64,000 nt of DNA from Cercospora beticola (taxonomy: Eukaryota; Ascomycota; Dothideomycetes; Mycosphaerellales; Mycosphaerellaceae): NCBI RefSeq assembly GCF_033473495.1, contig NC_088940.1:1550001-1614000 (forward strand). Reading direction: 5' to 3'. Shown here one piece after another: positions 11,592 to 22,012 of this stretch (within the stretch, counting starts at the first letter, position 1; each line of letters starts with the position of its first letter). The translations under genes were made by a program, and so were the position numbers. The notes beneath the pieces are model-generated. The model did not search any database. It was not told the origin of the DNA and saw nothing but the letters and a program-made list of their open reading frames with translations.

Positions 11592-12443
11592 ATGGCAACC
11601 TCACATCAACCATTTCCCTCTCGCCCATATACAACCGGCCTCACACGGGGCGCAGGAGGCGCACAAACACCCTACGCCTCCCAAACACCCTTCGCAGCTC
11701 CTCAGCAAAATCCAGTCTCAGGCTTTAACGCGACCGGCGCAGGCGGAGGCTTTGGCACAGCAGGACCTTCCGGCACCACACAACAACAACGCGATGCGCA
11801 ACGTCTCGAGCGCGAACGACAAGAGCGCCTCGAACGGGAGAGAAGAGAAGCAGAAGAGCGTGATGCGCTAGATAGAATCAGCGAGGAACAAAGAGAAGAG
11901 ATTAACGAAGCTGTAAGCAAGCGCACAACGGAGAACACGCGAAACGCATACACATAGCTAACATTGAGACTACAGTTTCAACTTTTCGACCTAGACAAAG
12001 ACAACCATATCGACTACCACGAGCTGAAAGTTGCTCTCAAAGCCCTGGGCTTCGAACTTCCCAAGACCGAACTTCTACAAATTCTCCAGCAACACGGTGT
12101 ACCAGCTTCGTCACTCACTGGGACTCGTTCAGCCGTACCTCCACCAGCACAACCGACTTTCTCAGGGCCGTCGCGATTACTGCTCTCGCATCAAGCATTT
12201 GTTAGCATAGCGGCACAGCGCGTGCTGGCTCGCGATCCAAGAGAGGAAATCGCGAGAGCGTTTGAGCTTTTCGACGCCGATGGCAAGGGGAGGATAGAAC
12301 TGCAGGACTTGAGGAGAGTGGCGCGTGAACTGGGAGAGGGTCTGCAAGAAGAGGAGCTGGCGGCTATGATCGAGGAATTCGACGTGCGAGGGCAGGGAGG
12401 CATCACGCAGGAGGAGTTCATTGGCATCTGTTTGGGCGGGTGA
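11592..12443 (+). CDS. Centrin/Cdc31-like EF-hand protein with long N-terminal extension
   Basis: Calcium-binding protein of the centrin/calmodulin superfamily. Cdc31-type centrins act at the spindle pole body and in nuclear export and repair complexes. Exon 1 (11592-11912), a 63-nt intron (GTAAGC...CTACAG, with a CTAAC branch site) and exon 2 (11976-12443) give 262 residues, longer than the ~160-170 of yeast Cdc31. The extra ~100 residues are Gly/Pro/Gln-rich and then a strongly charged Arg/Glu helix (RLERERQERLERERREAEER). EF1 is canonical (DLDKDNHIDYHE). The second hand is degenerate and interrupted by a PPPAQPTFSGPS insert. The third (DADGKGRIELQD) keeps most ligands but has Asp at position 12, and the fourth (DVRGQGGITQEE) lacks ligands at positions 3 and 5. 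One or two sites probably bind calcium. EF2 divergence makes a non-centrin paralogue possible. Confidence 0.8.
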
Positions 12444-12593
12444 GGACATGCATAGTGTTCTTCAGTGTTGGTCTAGTTCTTCATTGTCTTTGGAGCACTC
12501 AATGGGGCATGGGTCGATGGGTAAGCGAAGGCGTTACGGAGCACTTGAGAGCAGACTATTCGTATGAAAATTTGTTTGATGAGCACGTTTCAA

Positions 12594-12960
12594 TTAATGA
12601 AGTATTCCTACTTTCGTGGCCAAAACACGTCGCGCATCCATGGTAGCATTGATGATGCCGGAGTTCGCGACCAGCTTGGCCAACTTGTTCTTGGTCATGC
12701 GCTTCCCCTCTCAGATGGCTTGCGTGACTGATACCGATAGCCTGGATGGGCGATTGCGTGCTGACGCTTCTCCTCTTCAGCTCGGCTCTTGTACTCTTCT
12801 ACGACATATGGCTTCTCGGATCGCCATCTGGCAGCGCCGGCGCACACTGCCGCATGAGAAGACATAGAGCGCTAGATGGAGCGAGGAGCTTAGCATTACG
12901 CACCGCCTCCCGGACGATGGTGGCTCCTGTACATGAAGACCAAGTAATCGAACAAACCTG
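12594..12960 (-). pseudogene. HMG-box relic, MAT1-2-1-like
   Basis: Read on the minus strand, 12826 to 12710 encodes the C-terminal half of an HMG box: WRSEKPYVVEEYKSRAEEEK, then RQHAIAHPGYRYQSRKPSE. This is the pattern (tryptophan, Lys/Glu-rich helix 3, PGYRYQ.RKPSE) of fungal mating-type and Ste11-type HMG domains. Directly after it the frame breaks: the natural continuation KRMTKNKLAKLVANSG lies in another frame, so two bases must be lost or one gained. The N-terminal half is represented only by VFMYRSHHRP at about 12910-12940 and is too short. A GTGCGT...GGCAG stretch between them could be an intron, as MAT1-2-1 genes have one inside the box, but even with it the box lacks about ten residues. 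I read this as a decayed fragment. An intact, strongly diverged HMG protein is the alternative. Confidence 0.6.
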
Positions 12961-15060
12961 GAGCCCAGTCAGCGAGTGTTCAACACTAATATCTGATGTT
13001 GAGGTACGCTGGACGGGAATGGTGCTATCAGAATCAAAGGCCCTGTCAGGGGCCATCTCGTCAATGCAGACTTTTTGACTGCTCGGCCGACCGTCGTGAG
13101 ATATGATAAGGAATCATCATGGAATGTTTGTGTGCAGAGGACGAGGAAAATTGCTTACCAAATATCATGTAATGTTATCCTGACCTCGCGTTGTCGTCGA
13201 CCACTGCTGACCTGCGACTGAGTCAGTATATTGCGCGTTGTACGAGATCGCGATGCATAATGTAAAGCCACAAGAGATCAGGCTTTCGCAACTTCTCGTC
13301 TGCGCCACCTGTCACAGTGGCTTGGACATATGCTTGTCATTTGGTTTTGTTGGAATCATCATGGTAGTAAAGGTCGAGGTTGAGAGTGCTTACCGTCAGG
13401 TCAACGTTCCGAACGAACACATGGTGTCGAGGCAGCTAACACCTCGCAAAATGCGTGTAAGAAAGCAGACCAAGGGAAGGTCGAGCTGTTCTGTCTCGTC
13501 AGCGGTTGCACCGAGCAAATGTGAGCGACAGGAGGACGTGATGTGGAGATTGCTATCAGTTAGGCATGAATGGTTTGGTAATGTTTGTGTCTGCATCGAC
13601 AAAGCCGAATCAGACTCGTCATCAAGATTCATCAGGAAATCTCGGGTGGAATGGGAGGAGAGGAGAGGGTGATGCCATACCCTGAGTTGAGGAACTCGAG
13701 TTTATTGAGACTAGTCATAGGTCAGCTGTAAGCTCCAAAAACGTTCTCGAGAGGAGAGTTGTGCGCGAATGTCAAAATCAGTGGACGAGGTTTTCTAGGC
13801 CTGTCACAGAATGGCGTATCGGCTCATGTGTTTGTGTCGGAGCCCAGTGCCGCTTCATCAGATGACGAGTCGGGAAGGAAGTGACGACTTACCATATATG
13901 CCTCGATCAAGATCAGATTTCGCCTTCATGCGCTGCTTCTTCTCGGTCTTCGCCACGGCAGAACCAGTGGCACCGTGCCTGCTCTCCACTAACCTGGCGG
14001 TTGCCTGCTTGCTGCAGCGCACCAGTGATTTGGGTGGCCATGCCCTCACTGCAGTTGTCTGCCATTTGTAGCCTTGCTTTTTCCCCAAGCTCAGTGCAGA
14101 CGGCAGTCATGCTGGGTGCTGCATTTGGCACGGCGCGCATTCCTGTTGTCCTCAATGCGAGACTGGAGGTAGATTCGGAACTCCTCTGTCATGGTGTCGG
14201 TGGCCATGTCGGTGGTAGTGGATCCGATTGTTTGGGCGCGGTGAAAGGGTAATAACAAAAGGATGTGCGAACGCGGTATGAGTGAGGCCTGCACGCGACT
14301 CGGTGAACTCGCGGGTTCGGGTCACTGCTGCCATATCCACGTCAGTACATGCTCGACAACAATTTCATTCGTTGAGCCATGGTGGAGGGAGTGTAGTCAG
14401 GATTTGAGCCATTTTCGCATCAAAGGATAATGAGTAAAAAACCCTCAGGCGGTAATTCCAATTTTTGCTGGATCATCATTCGGGAAGTCGTGCTGGTTAG
14501 GAGTGCTGACTTACCGACTGTAATAGCAACGGGCCTGGTCATGTCTGCGTCTGCTTGCGGCTGCTGATACTGAGTGCGGAGCGCGTGGAGCTCAGGCGGG
14601 TATGGCAAAGTCCAGCTGACATGCACCGTGGCATCGTGCCATTCAGAGTGAAGCTAATCTCGGCAGAGCCTGCTTACTGTCAGTAAGAGATCGCCAAGCA
14701 CTCCAGATTTGCAGTGAGAGGTGAGCGTCGTCTTTCAGACTGACGTAGCAATGTAGCTTCAATCCTCCGAAGAGGTCAGAGACTCTAGTTTGCGGTTGTG
14801 CGTGTTGTCATCAGGATGAGAGGGGAGCAAGAGGAATATGGCTTACCGAGAGGCATTGGCTACTTCATGGCATTGTTGGGTGTGTTGCCGACAGCACTGA
14901 GTGCTGTGTTGCAGCGATGTCGATGTTGGAGGTCGGAGGTGGATGGAGAGGCGCGGCTGAAGTTGCTCGGTAGAGAATTTTGAGCAAAGGAAATGGAGCT
15001 TGGGTCAAGTTGCGGCTGGTTCCTTCCCCTTCTTGGCATTGCTGCCTTAGTAGACAACTT
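12961..15060 (-). pseudogene. Possible further MAT-gene exon fragments or unresolved multi-exon minus-strand locus
   Basis: There is no long open frame, but the minus strand has six good donors (GTAAG) at 14846, 14677, 14514, 13892, 13393 and 13158, with CTGAC-type branch sites and CAG acceptors, for instance before 14739 and 14327. Coding-like pieces include LSLQIWSAWRSLTD (14678-14739), SWTLPYPPELHALRTQYQQP (14515-14615), which joins in phase to AVTRTREFTESRAGLTHTAF (below 14327), and MTEEFRIYLQSRIEDNRNA (around 14150). They do not splice into one frame: at least one junction is off by a base. Position upstream of an HMG-box relic on the same strand suggests the N-terminal exons of a MAT1-2-1-like gene, damaged. 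This is inference; a functional gene with small exons or a spliced non-coding RNA is not excluded. Confidence 0.3.
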
Positions 15061-15411
15061 CACCCTCGCTTCGACATATCAACTGAGCATCACTCACGTG
15101 TTGCACGCACTTCACTTTTGAATGCTTGCACCAGCGCGTCTGCGTAATTATTGCTTCGATGACTGTACGAATATAGGAGCAGACCCTAAAGTGATTGTCG
15201 CACAAACCTGACAACACTATTTTCAAGCAGAATTTGGGATCGACCAACTCTTTCTCGTTGTGCGAGAATGTGGTACAATTACAACTGTCTGTCAATGTGT
15301 TCCAGATCCCTGATGCTGAGAGACGGAAAGCACAGAGGCCAAGTGAGCAGGATAGTAGCACTGATTCAAAGCCATCCGACCCAGTCTCCCTCACAGTGGA
15401 GCTAGTTAGTG
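15061..15411. other. Spacer 3' of TFB1
   Basis: About 350 bases between the TFB1 stop and the fragment region. No convincing coding sequence was seen on either strand. Confidence 0.4.
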
Positions 15412-17397
15412 TTACACAGCAGCAGTGGCAGCAGCGGCCTCCTTACTCTGTTCCTCAAACGCCTTTCGGTATGCACTTGTCGCCTGCGCAAGCGCTTGCA
15501 GCGTCGGCTTGACCATAGCATCCACGGCTTTCTTTCCGCCAGCTACCGTGCTATCATAATCGATTTTCCGGCGCTTGCCGGTTCTCTGGTAGTATTCTTC
15601 TACTTGCTTCTTGATCTTGCCAACCTTCTGCTCCCGTTCAGCATCGGCTTGATCGCCGACAGCATTGATGCGATCTACGCTGCGGTCGAGCGTCGATACA
15701 AGCTGTGCAAGCTCATTGGTCTTTGAGGCGTCTCCTGATAGGAACAAGCTCCAGAAGTAGTGCAGGAACTCGTTCGTGGTGTTGTTTGTCATGACTAGAT
15801 TGTCGTAGATTTCGGGACTCAGCCCATTCAGAGACGTCGCTTCCGGTGAATTGAAGTCACGCCGCGACTTGATCGAAGACATAATTGTCGTCGACGCGGT
15901 GTCCATCGCAGCGTGCGAGCCAACTTTGGCCTTCTTCTTCCTTGCATTGCCATTCGTTTGTGCTGAAGACGCCTCATCGTCTGAATCTGAATCGTCATCC
16001 GTATGGTATCCGATGACATGATCGAGCCGGAGGGTGCCCTTGACATCACTGCCAAGCTGCGTTGGCTGAAGGCCGCTGTTCATCGTTGTGAGAACTTGTC
16101 GTGGATCTTGTTTCGCGTACAGCTTCGCGTCAGCAGACAGAGTATCTTTATCACCTCCAAGATACCGCTGTTGCTCCTTGATACTTAGCCTGACCCGATT
16201 GTCTACGTCCTCATTGGCAAGATCGCGAAGTCGCAGCTGCTCAAATGTCTCTTCGTCCAACCCAATTGGCGCGTGAGCCTCGCCATCTTCAGGCGCTACA
16301 TGAGCCATCATCTTCTCCGAGAGGTTGTTCAGCACTCGCAAGATCGGCACTTTGTCTGTCGAAGTCGGACGCATATCCTGATCAGGCCTGTTACCCTTTC
16401 GCTGACTGTGATTCTGCTCATTGCCTTCCAGGTCCATCCAATGTGGGATGTGCTGTATGCTGGCGGGTCCAGTCGATTCCCGGTCCAGGTACTTGTCAAA
16501 CCTGGCATCTCGCTTGTCATTTTGCGCGATCTTTTCTCCCTTCAGCTTCTTTAGCAATCGGCTGCCGAAGAAACCTGTCCAAAAGTCCGTCTGGCTGAGT
16601 GGAGGCACGTTGTCGTTGTAGGCTTCCTTCACTATGGGGTACTGCTTGAAAATGAGATGGATCTGCTCCTTTGTGATTGCCAAATGCTTGACATCTGGCT
16701 CGCCCGCCTTCTCCGCCGGCTTCACGATGAACTTGATCTCGGGCAGGACATTGTACTCTCCCTGCTTTTGAGCTTTCTCGATGGCATGGGCCCGAAGCAG
16801 ATGCAATCTCGCGATCCAAAACTGCCCTGTGAACTGTGCGAGTGACACTGATTCAGGTTTGTCTTTCAGCGCCTGATTGAATCTCTCTTGCAATGCACGA
16901 TTCGACTCGAGCAGCGAGCGCTGTAAGCTGATGTCCGACTTCAACTTCGCATCATCATACCAGCCTTCGTCAGCTTTTGAGGATGAGACCGCCTTTGCTA
17001 TGGCCATCGCGGCGCTCGCACTGCTATCTTCGCCACCAGCACCGCCTGCAGCAGCCGCTCCAGCGGCAGGCGCAACAAGCTGAGCAGCATCCTTGGCCTT
17101 GTTCGCCGCGATAGTGTTCCTCAAAACCTCCGTCGTGTTCTCCTGCTCCTTGCGCGCATTCTCTTTGTGATTGAAGGTGAAGACATAGCTAGCTTCGCCG
17201 ACTACAATCTTTAGCGCGATCGCTTTCGATGTGGCAGGCGTTTGTTGCAGGTTCGTGATATCGGCGACGGGTATTGTCACCGAGGGCGGTGATGACGGTG
17301 GCGATGCTGGACTCCAGAAGACATATTTGCGGTCTTCGGCGACAGTGAGGATGCCATCCTTCTTTTTGAAGACGGCGGTCGCGATTGTAGGAGGCAT
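15412..17397 (-). CDS. TFB1: General transcription factor TFIIH core subunit Tfb1 (p62)
   Basis: Core subunit of TFIIH, acting in RNA polymerase II initiation and nucleotide excision repair. A single exon encodes 661 residues, the usual size for filamentous ascomycetes. Residues 1-110 form the p62/Tfb1 PH-like domain (VFKKKDGILTVAEDRKYVFW, then VADITNLQQTPATSKAIALK), which contacts activation domains and repair factors. Two BSD domains follow, with FW signatures near residue 190 (AQFTGQFWIARLHLL) and near 270 (LSQTDFWTGFFGSRLLKKL). The C-terminal half contains the region binding other core subunits and a basic stretch (GKRRKIDYD). A low-complexity Ala/Gly patch lies around residues 110-125. 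The ATG at 17395-17397 begins MPPTIATAVFKKKDG, in register with the family. It is in tandem with the acid phosphatase upstream on the same strand, about 220 bases away. Confidence 0.92.
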   Translation of the reverse strand: MPPTIATAVFKKKDGILTVAEDRKYVFWSPASPPSSPPSVTIPVADITNLQQTPATSKAIALKIVVGEASYVFTFNHKENARKEQENTTEVLRNTIAANKAKDAAQLVAPAAGAAAAGGAGGEDSSASAAMAIAKAVSSSKADEGWYDDAKLKSDISLQRSLLESNRALQERFNQALKDKPESVSLAQFTGQFWIARLHLLRAHAIEKAQKQGEYNVLPEIKFIVKPAEKAGEPDVKHLAITKEQIHLIFKQYPIVKEAYNDNVPPLSQTDFWTGFFGSRLLKKLKGEKIAQNDKRDARFDKYLDRESTGPASIQHIPHWMDLEGNEQNHSQRKGNRPDQDMRPTSTDKVPILRVLNNLSEKMMAHVAPEDGEAHAPIGLDEETFEQLRLRDLANEDVDNRVRLSIKEQQRYLGGDKDTLSADAKLYAKQDPRQVLTTMNSGLQPTQLGSDVKGTLRLDHVIGYHTDDDSDSDDEASSAQTNGNARKKKAKVGSHAAMDTASTTIMSSIKSRRDFNSPEATSLNGLSPEIYDNLVMTNNTTNEFLHYFWSLFLSGDASKTNELAQLVSTLDRSVDRINAVGDQADAEREQKVGKIKKQVEEYYQRTGKRRKIDYDSTVAGGKKAVDAMVKPTLQALAQATSAYRKAFEEQSKEAAAATAAV

Positions 17398-17620
17398 CGT
17401 TGAAGGTGCAAGCGAGGCGTGGAGAGGCGAATTTCAAGTCGGCGTCATTGCTATTGGCCAGGCACCACCACGACAAACATCAAAGCAAGAGGTTCTGTGC
17501 AGCACATATGTCACTCGCATGTTTACTCGAATCGGAAGGTGAATAGTTCTGGCAATCAAAAATAAAGTACTGTCACATCGCATGTCATTCATCATTACAC
17601 ATTACATTCGTGCTAGTCTA

Positions 17621-19024
17621 TCAATGCTTCTTGCCAACAATCGTGCCATTGTTTGGCGACGAGTAGAAGCTCATTACGCTCGTGGAGTTGTCGTACTCCA
17701 CGCCGCAAGCGCCAGCGAAATCGCCAAACATCTGCCCTCTTTCCTCCACGAAGCTCTTGAATCCTGCAGCAGAACAAGATTCCTGGGGCCCATCGTGACA
17801 GTCAGGGATGGTCTGTGGGCTGCGGTTGACCAGAACGCGATAGTACGTAGGGTCAGTCTGGTTTTGGTAGCCGTACGAGCCCGTGCAGTTCATCTTCTCG
17901 ACTGCGATGTTGGTCAAGAACGGAAGGATGTATGAGCTAACCCACTGGCGGTGATAGTTGACCTTGTCCAGTGGCATGGTAGCATTGATGTCGTTTGCCC
18001 CAGTCGAATCGGAGTTGTTGAACAATCCCAGTGTAACCAACACAGTCGGTGGCAGCTCACGATGAGTGAATGAGACATAGATATCCTGGTCATCGTCGTC
18101 GTCGGATGAAAGAAGTTGTTGCGTAGCATTAACCCAGCCATATCCAAGAGAACCAGATATTGGGTTGCCATAGCCGGTGTTGTGGTGATACATGAGATCT
18201 TGAGTGTACTCGAATTGCAGCCATTCATCGGGGCGGAACAGCGTTGTCGAGCAGAAAGGCGAGCAGCCACGCACGACGGTGTCGTAGCCACACCATTCTT
18301 GCATGCCGATGACATCGTTGACCGTCCAATTGAAGTTTGGCGCGTAGGTCTTCAGCCTTGCCAGGATGGGCGCGGTGTACTTTTTCGCATAGGTCTGACT
18401 TTGCTCAGAACCGCGCGAAGAAGAGTAGGCGGGGCATGCTTTGTATGGTGTCAAGCTGTCGGCGCCAGACTCCTTGCCCTCGTAGATCTGCACCAAGTTG
18501 ATCTGATTCTCATCTGTCTCGAGGCCTCGAATCAACCCCTTCGCGCTGATGACTGTCCTCTCAGCAGTGCTCGCCCAGACTCTTTTCGGCAGTCTCAACT
18601 TCGGGTATCTGAAGGACATTTGAACACCGAGCTGAGCAGCCTCCAGCTTCCCGCTCCTTGTTACCAATTCTTGTTCTTCCAGCTTAGGTGGGGTCCATGT
18701 TGAGAGGAATGACAGTTCGGGAATCTTCGACCAGTCTACTGTAGTATTCTTGAGTTTGTCGGTGAAAGGTTCCAGGTAGGTTTCGTAGTCGAAGTCGTTT
18801 GCATTGATAGCGGCATGGCGAACAAGGTATGCGACCTTCTCGACCTCACAGCCCTGAGGTGGACTGGGCTCTCGTGCTGGATCATTTGGCTCGAAGTATG
18901 GTGCGATACCAGCCAAGTGCTCCAGCGGGTTGAAGCTGTACTCGCTGTACAGGGGTTGCTGTTGGCTCGAGGCCATGGACAGCGCCGCGAGGGCCACGAC
19001 CAGAGCTAGTGTAGACATAGCCAT
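17621..19024 (-). CDS. Secreted histidine acid phosphatase (phytase-like) with altered catalytic motifs
   Basis: Branch-2 histidine phosphatase family, which hydrolyses phosphomonoesters such as inositol phosphates outside the cell. Single exon, 467 residues. The first ATG of the frame (19022-19024) gives a signal peptide, MAMSTLALVVALAALSMASS, followed by QQQPLY. The nucleophile motif is LVRHAAINAND near residue 68: the RH is kept but the glycine and second arginine of canonical RHGxRxP are not. The distal HD motif appears as THRELPP near residue 320, with Glu in place of the usual Asp donor. Paired cysteines (CEVEK, CPAYS, WCGY, CSPFC, DCHDG, ESCSAA) and many NxS/T sites fit a secreted glycoprotein. 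Altered motifs occur in some fungal members, so it may be active with Glu as acid or may act on other substrates. In tandem with TFB1. Confidence 0.82.
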   Translation of the reverse strand: MAMSTLALVVALAALSMASSQQQPLYSEYSFNPLEHLAGIAPYFEPNDPAREPSPPQGCEVEKVAYLVRHAAINANDFDYETYLEPFTDKLKNTTVDWSKIPELSFLSTWTPPKLEEQELVTRSGKLEAAQLGVQMSFRYPKLRLPKRVWASTAERTVISAKGLIRGLETDENQINLVQIYEGKESGADSLTPYKACPAYSSSRGSEQSQTYAKKYTAPILARLKTYAPNFNWTVNDVIGMQEWCGYDTVVRGCSPFCSTTLFRPDEWLQFEYTQDLMYHHNTGYGNPISGSLGYGWVNATQQLLSSDDDDDQDIYVSFTHRELPPTVLVTLGLFNNSDSTGANDINATMPLDKVNYHRQWVSSYILPFLTNIAVEKMNCTGSYGYQNQTDPTYYRVLVNRSPQTIPDCHDGPQESCSAAGFKSFVEERGQMFGDFAGACGVEYDNSTSVMSFYSSPNNGTIVGKKH

Positions 19025-22012
19025 ACCGGATAGTAAGAGCACACTGGGATGCCGCTGCCAGAGAAAGGGCAGATCTGTGGTGTTTGTTTGTGAGTAGCAC
19101 AAACTAGCTTACCTTTGTATTGAAGATCTATACTGTTTGTACCTGCATGATGCCTGACGCGATCTTGCTGGTCGTCCTACAAAACTTGGAAAGAGCTACG
19201 TCAAGCGTGCTGTGTGGAGTAATGTCCCGAAGTGAGAGAGGAAAATGATGTTCGGGTGCATCGATCGCAGCGTGGCTGGCAAAAGCGGAACCTGAAGCAA
19301 TGCAGCCAAGCAACGTCATCGAACAAGCTCATCACAACAAGCAGACAAGCATTTCTTTTCACGCTCCTAGTGGACAACGAACGGCACGCGCTAGGGAGTG
19401 GCTCTGCAGTTTGGCAGGTCACAAGTCAAGCGGAGCAACCTGCTTGCCCACGACAAAAATGTCATCGAGTCGTAATATCTGGAGAATTATGGGCCAAAGA
19501 CCTTGCACTTGGCGATTGCGGCTGAATGCCGAGGTGAAACGACAGAGCCCACTTCCAATACCATCTCATGGTTCTCATCACACCCGCAATTTCTCGATCG
19601 GCGCAATGTCCTCTGCCGTCCTCTGGCGATAGGTGCCGAGAGCCCAGCGACAGAAAGCAAGAACAGTTCGAAACACAGATGCGAGCTATAACTCAGTCAA
19701 GGTGGGATGGAAGACCCGAATACTACTGCTCAGCTATGACAGGTTGCTGAGGGAGATACGCTAACGGATGTACGTGTCTCGGGGAGCGAAACGAAAAGAG
19801 CTTGCCAAAGCTAGTGGTCACCTGCTCGAGTGAATACAGCTTTTTGCGGCCGATGCATTCTGAACCACCAAGCATCTGGCGATACTACACAGTCACTGGA
19901 CATCATGACCCTCCCCAAAGCTGCAAGTATCAAGAAGATGAGAAAAACGCCCTCCAAAATGTTGAATTATTGCCAGCCAAACATCCTGCCATGCCAGGAC
20001 TCCTGTGGCCCCACCCGAATAACATAACTCCTTCCCTGTGGTTGCGATACATCGTGCTCGCCACTCGTGCAGAAGTTGCCAAAATGTTGAATATCATGTT
20101 CCCCTCCATACGCCGTGCAACCAAAGCTCGCTTGAAATCAAATCTCATGGAAATGTTACTTCTGTGCGACAATATTTCAGCTCACGGCCACGACACAGCA
20201 CATTCGACACCACTTACAGATCTCAATGCCCAACTGCATCGTTTCTAAGGTCTTCAGCATAAGACAGAAAGCGACAATGCCGACGAAAAGAACAGGATTT
20301 AAGAACCCTGGCGGCCATAGCCTGACGATGCTCTGTTGTTGAGGCATCCTGATCTGCTCGAATTGATGATCTGAAGCGGTGTTGGAGAGCTTTGGAGAAG
20401 GCTTCGAGAACGTCGTCGTTGCTTGAGATGTTCGCGTAAAAAGGCAAAAAGGTCCCGGAGCTAACTGATCTTATGGTATGAATTCGGAGAGCGAAATTGG
20501 CACGTGATAAGATGGATTTCTGAGTAGCTACGCCATGCTGTGAGGGCAATCATGTAAGGCAGACGAGTAGATTGCGGCTTTTAGAGTGTTTGTCCTCGCC
20601 GTACCACGGAAGTTTGCGACTGTTTCGCTTCATGGCACACCGAGCCTATAGCGGAACCATCTAAGAACTTTCCAGACATGTATCACAACACCTGAGGAAT
20701 CGCTTCAAAAAAGGTAAGCTCCATTGTATTTCTACCTCCTCATCGATGCTCTGCCGCGGGCGCGACGTGTTGTGACTTCTTCTGTAGCATCGCTGTTGGC
20801 TGTTCCAAATTTCGCGTGGCTGCCATGTGGTTTTGAGCCTCACGTTCCGATGGACTTGCGCTCCTTTTGTGCATTGCAAAAGTTGCTGTCAACAACAAAC
20901 ATCATGAAAATGTATGAGCTAATTCATCATGTGAGTTATCTCAGCTTGAACTACTGTAGCTCCTTATGAAGCTCACAATGCTATTGCAAGAACGAGTTGT
21001 GAAACCTTTCGTGCTTCTGAAGTTTTGAGACTTGTGTAGTTCTAACCGACGCAAGCTGTGCAAGCGGCTTGGCAGGCAGGTACAAGCTGAGCAGCAACGT
21101 AAGGCACATGGTCGGTGCATCTGCTGTTAACAAGCAGCATGCCATGAGAATATGTAGGTCCAGGTTTCTCCAACTGTTTCGAGCGTTGATTGAAGTCAGC
21201 CTGCATGCAGTCACGCGCATTGCATCGACGGTGAGAGTGAGAGTGGTGAACAGGCGAGGCGATACTTGTTCCATGCTTGAGGCGTGTCGGAGCTTAACAC
21301 TGCGAGTGCCCTCTTCATGCCTGAATTCGATATAGTCTTTGATATAGAGCTCGAGGTGTGGCTGTAATGCTGTTCGTGAGCGCTGCAAGGCATGAAGCAG
21401 TGTTCATGGCGGAAGGGTGACTTCCTGCTGTCGACGCGTGGTCCGGAGTCTATGCCTATACGGCGCGACCTGCTACATGGGAATCGCAGAAGAACACTGC
21501 CCTTGACGCCTAGGAAAACCGGTGACACGTATTGTCAGCGGCTTTAGACATGTCTTGGAGCTGCAGCGACTGCGTTCTTGGCCTTGGAAGCTCGGAGTTC
21601 TGTGCCGGAAGAGGAGTCAGTCGAGAGCTCAGCAATACTGCACGTGCGAGGGACGAGTGGGAAGTGGCCGCATGCTGAAGAAATACACAGGCGGCGACCG
21701 GAGGCGTCTGGTTGTGCGAGAAATGCAGACTAGCAATAGACGGCCAGCAGTATCGTGTGTGTAGGAGGTAGAGAGCATCCGGAGTGCAATGCCGCAGCGC
21801 AGCAAAGCAGAGCGGTCCTTTTTCCGGCTCCAGCCGACGCCGATGGGAGTGACCTCCAAGTTCAAAGCTGCAGCTGGTCGCTACACACAGCATCCATCAC
21901 CTGCACACCCTCCCGCTCGCCTCTTGGACTCCAGCGCAGCTTCAGCGCATGAGGCCCTCCACGTCCACCTAATACTCGCACACTGCTGAGCGCCCATCAA
22001 GAACTCGCAGCC
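19025..22012. other. Gene-poor stretch upstream of KGD1
   Basis: Nearly 3 kb without a gene I can support. Open frames (for example 19802-20248 plus and 21510-21893 minus) lack ATG context, domains and splice logic. The last ~100 bases before 22013 are C/T/A-rich and look like the leader of the 2-oxoglutarate dehydrogenase gene. Confidence 0.45.

Noticed and set aside
19075..19112. Possible 5'-leader intron of the acid phosphatase (GTAAGC...CCACAG)
   Set aside because: Only 38 nt and without a clear branch site; not needed for the coding frame.
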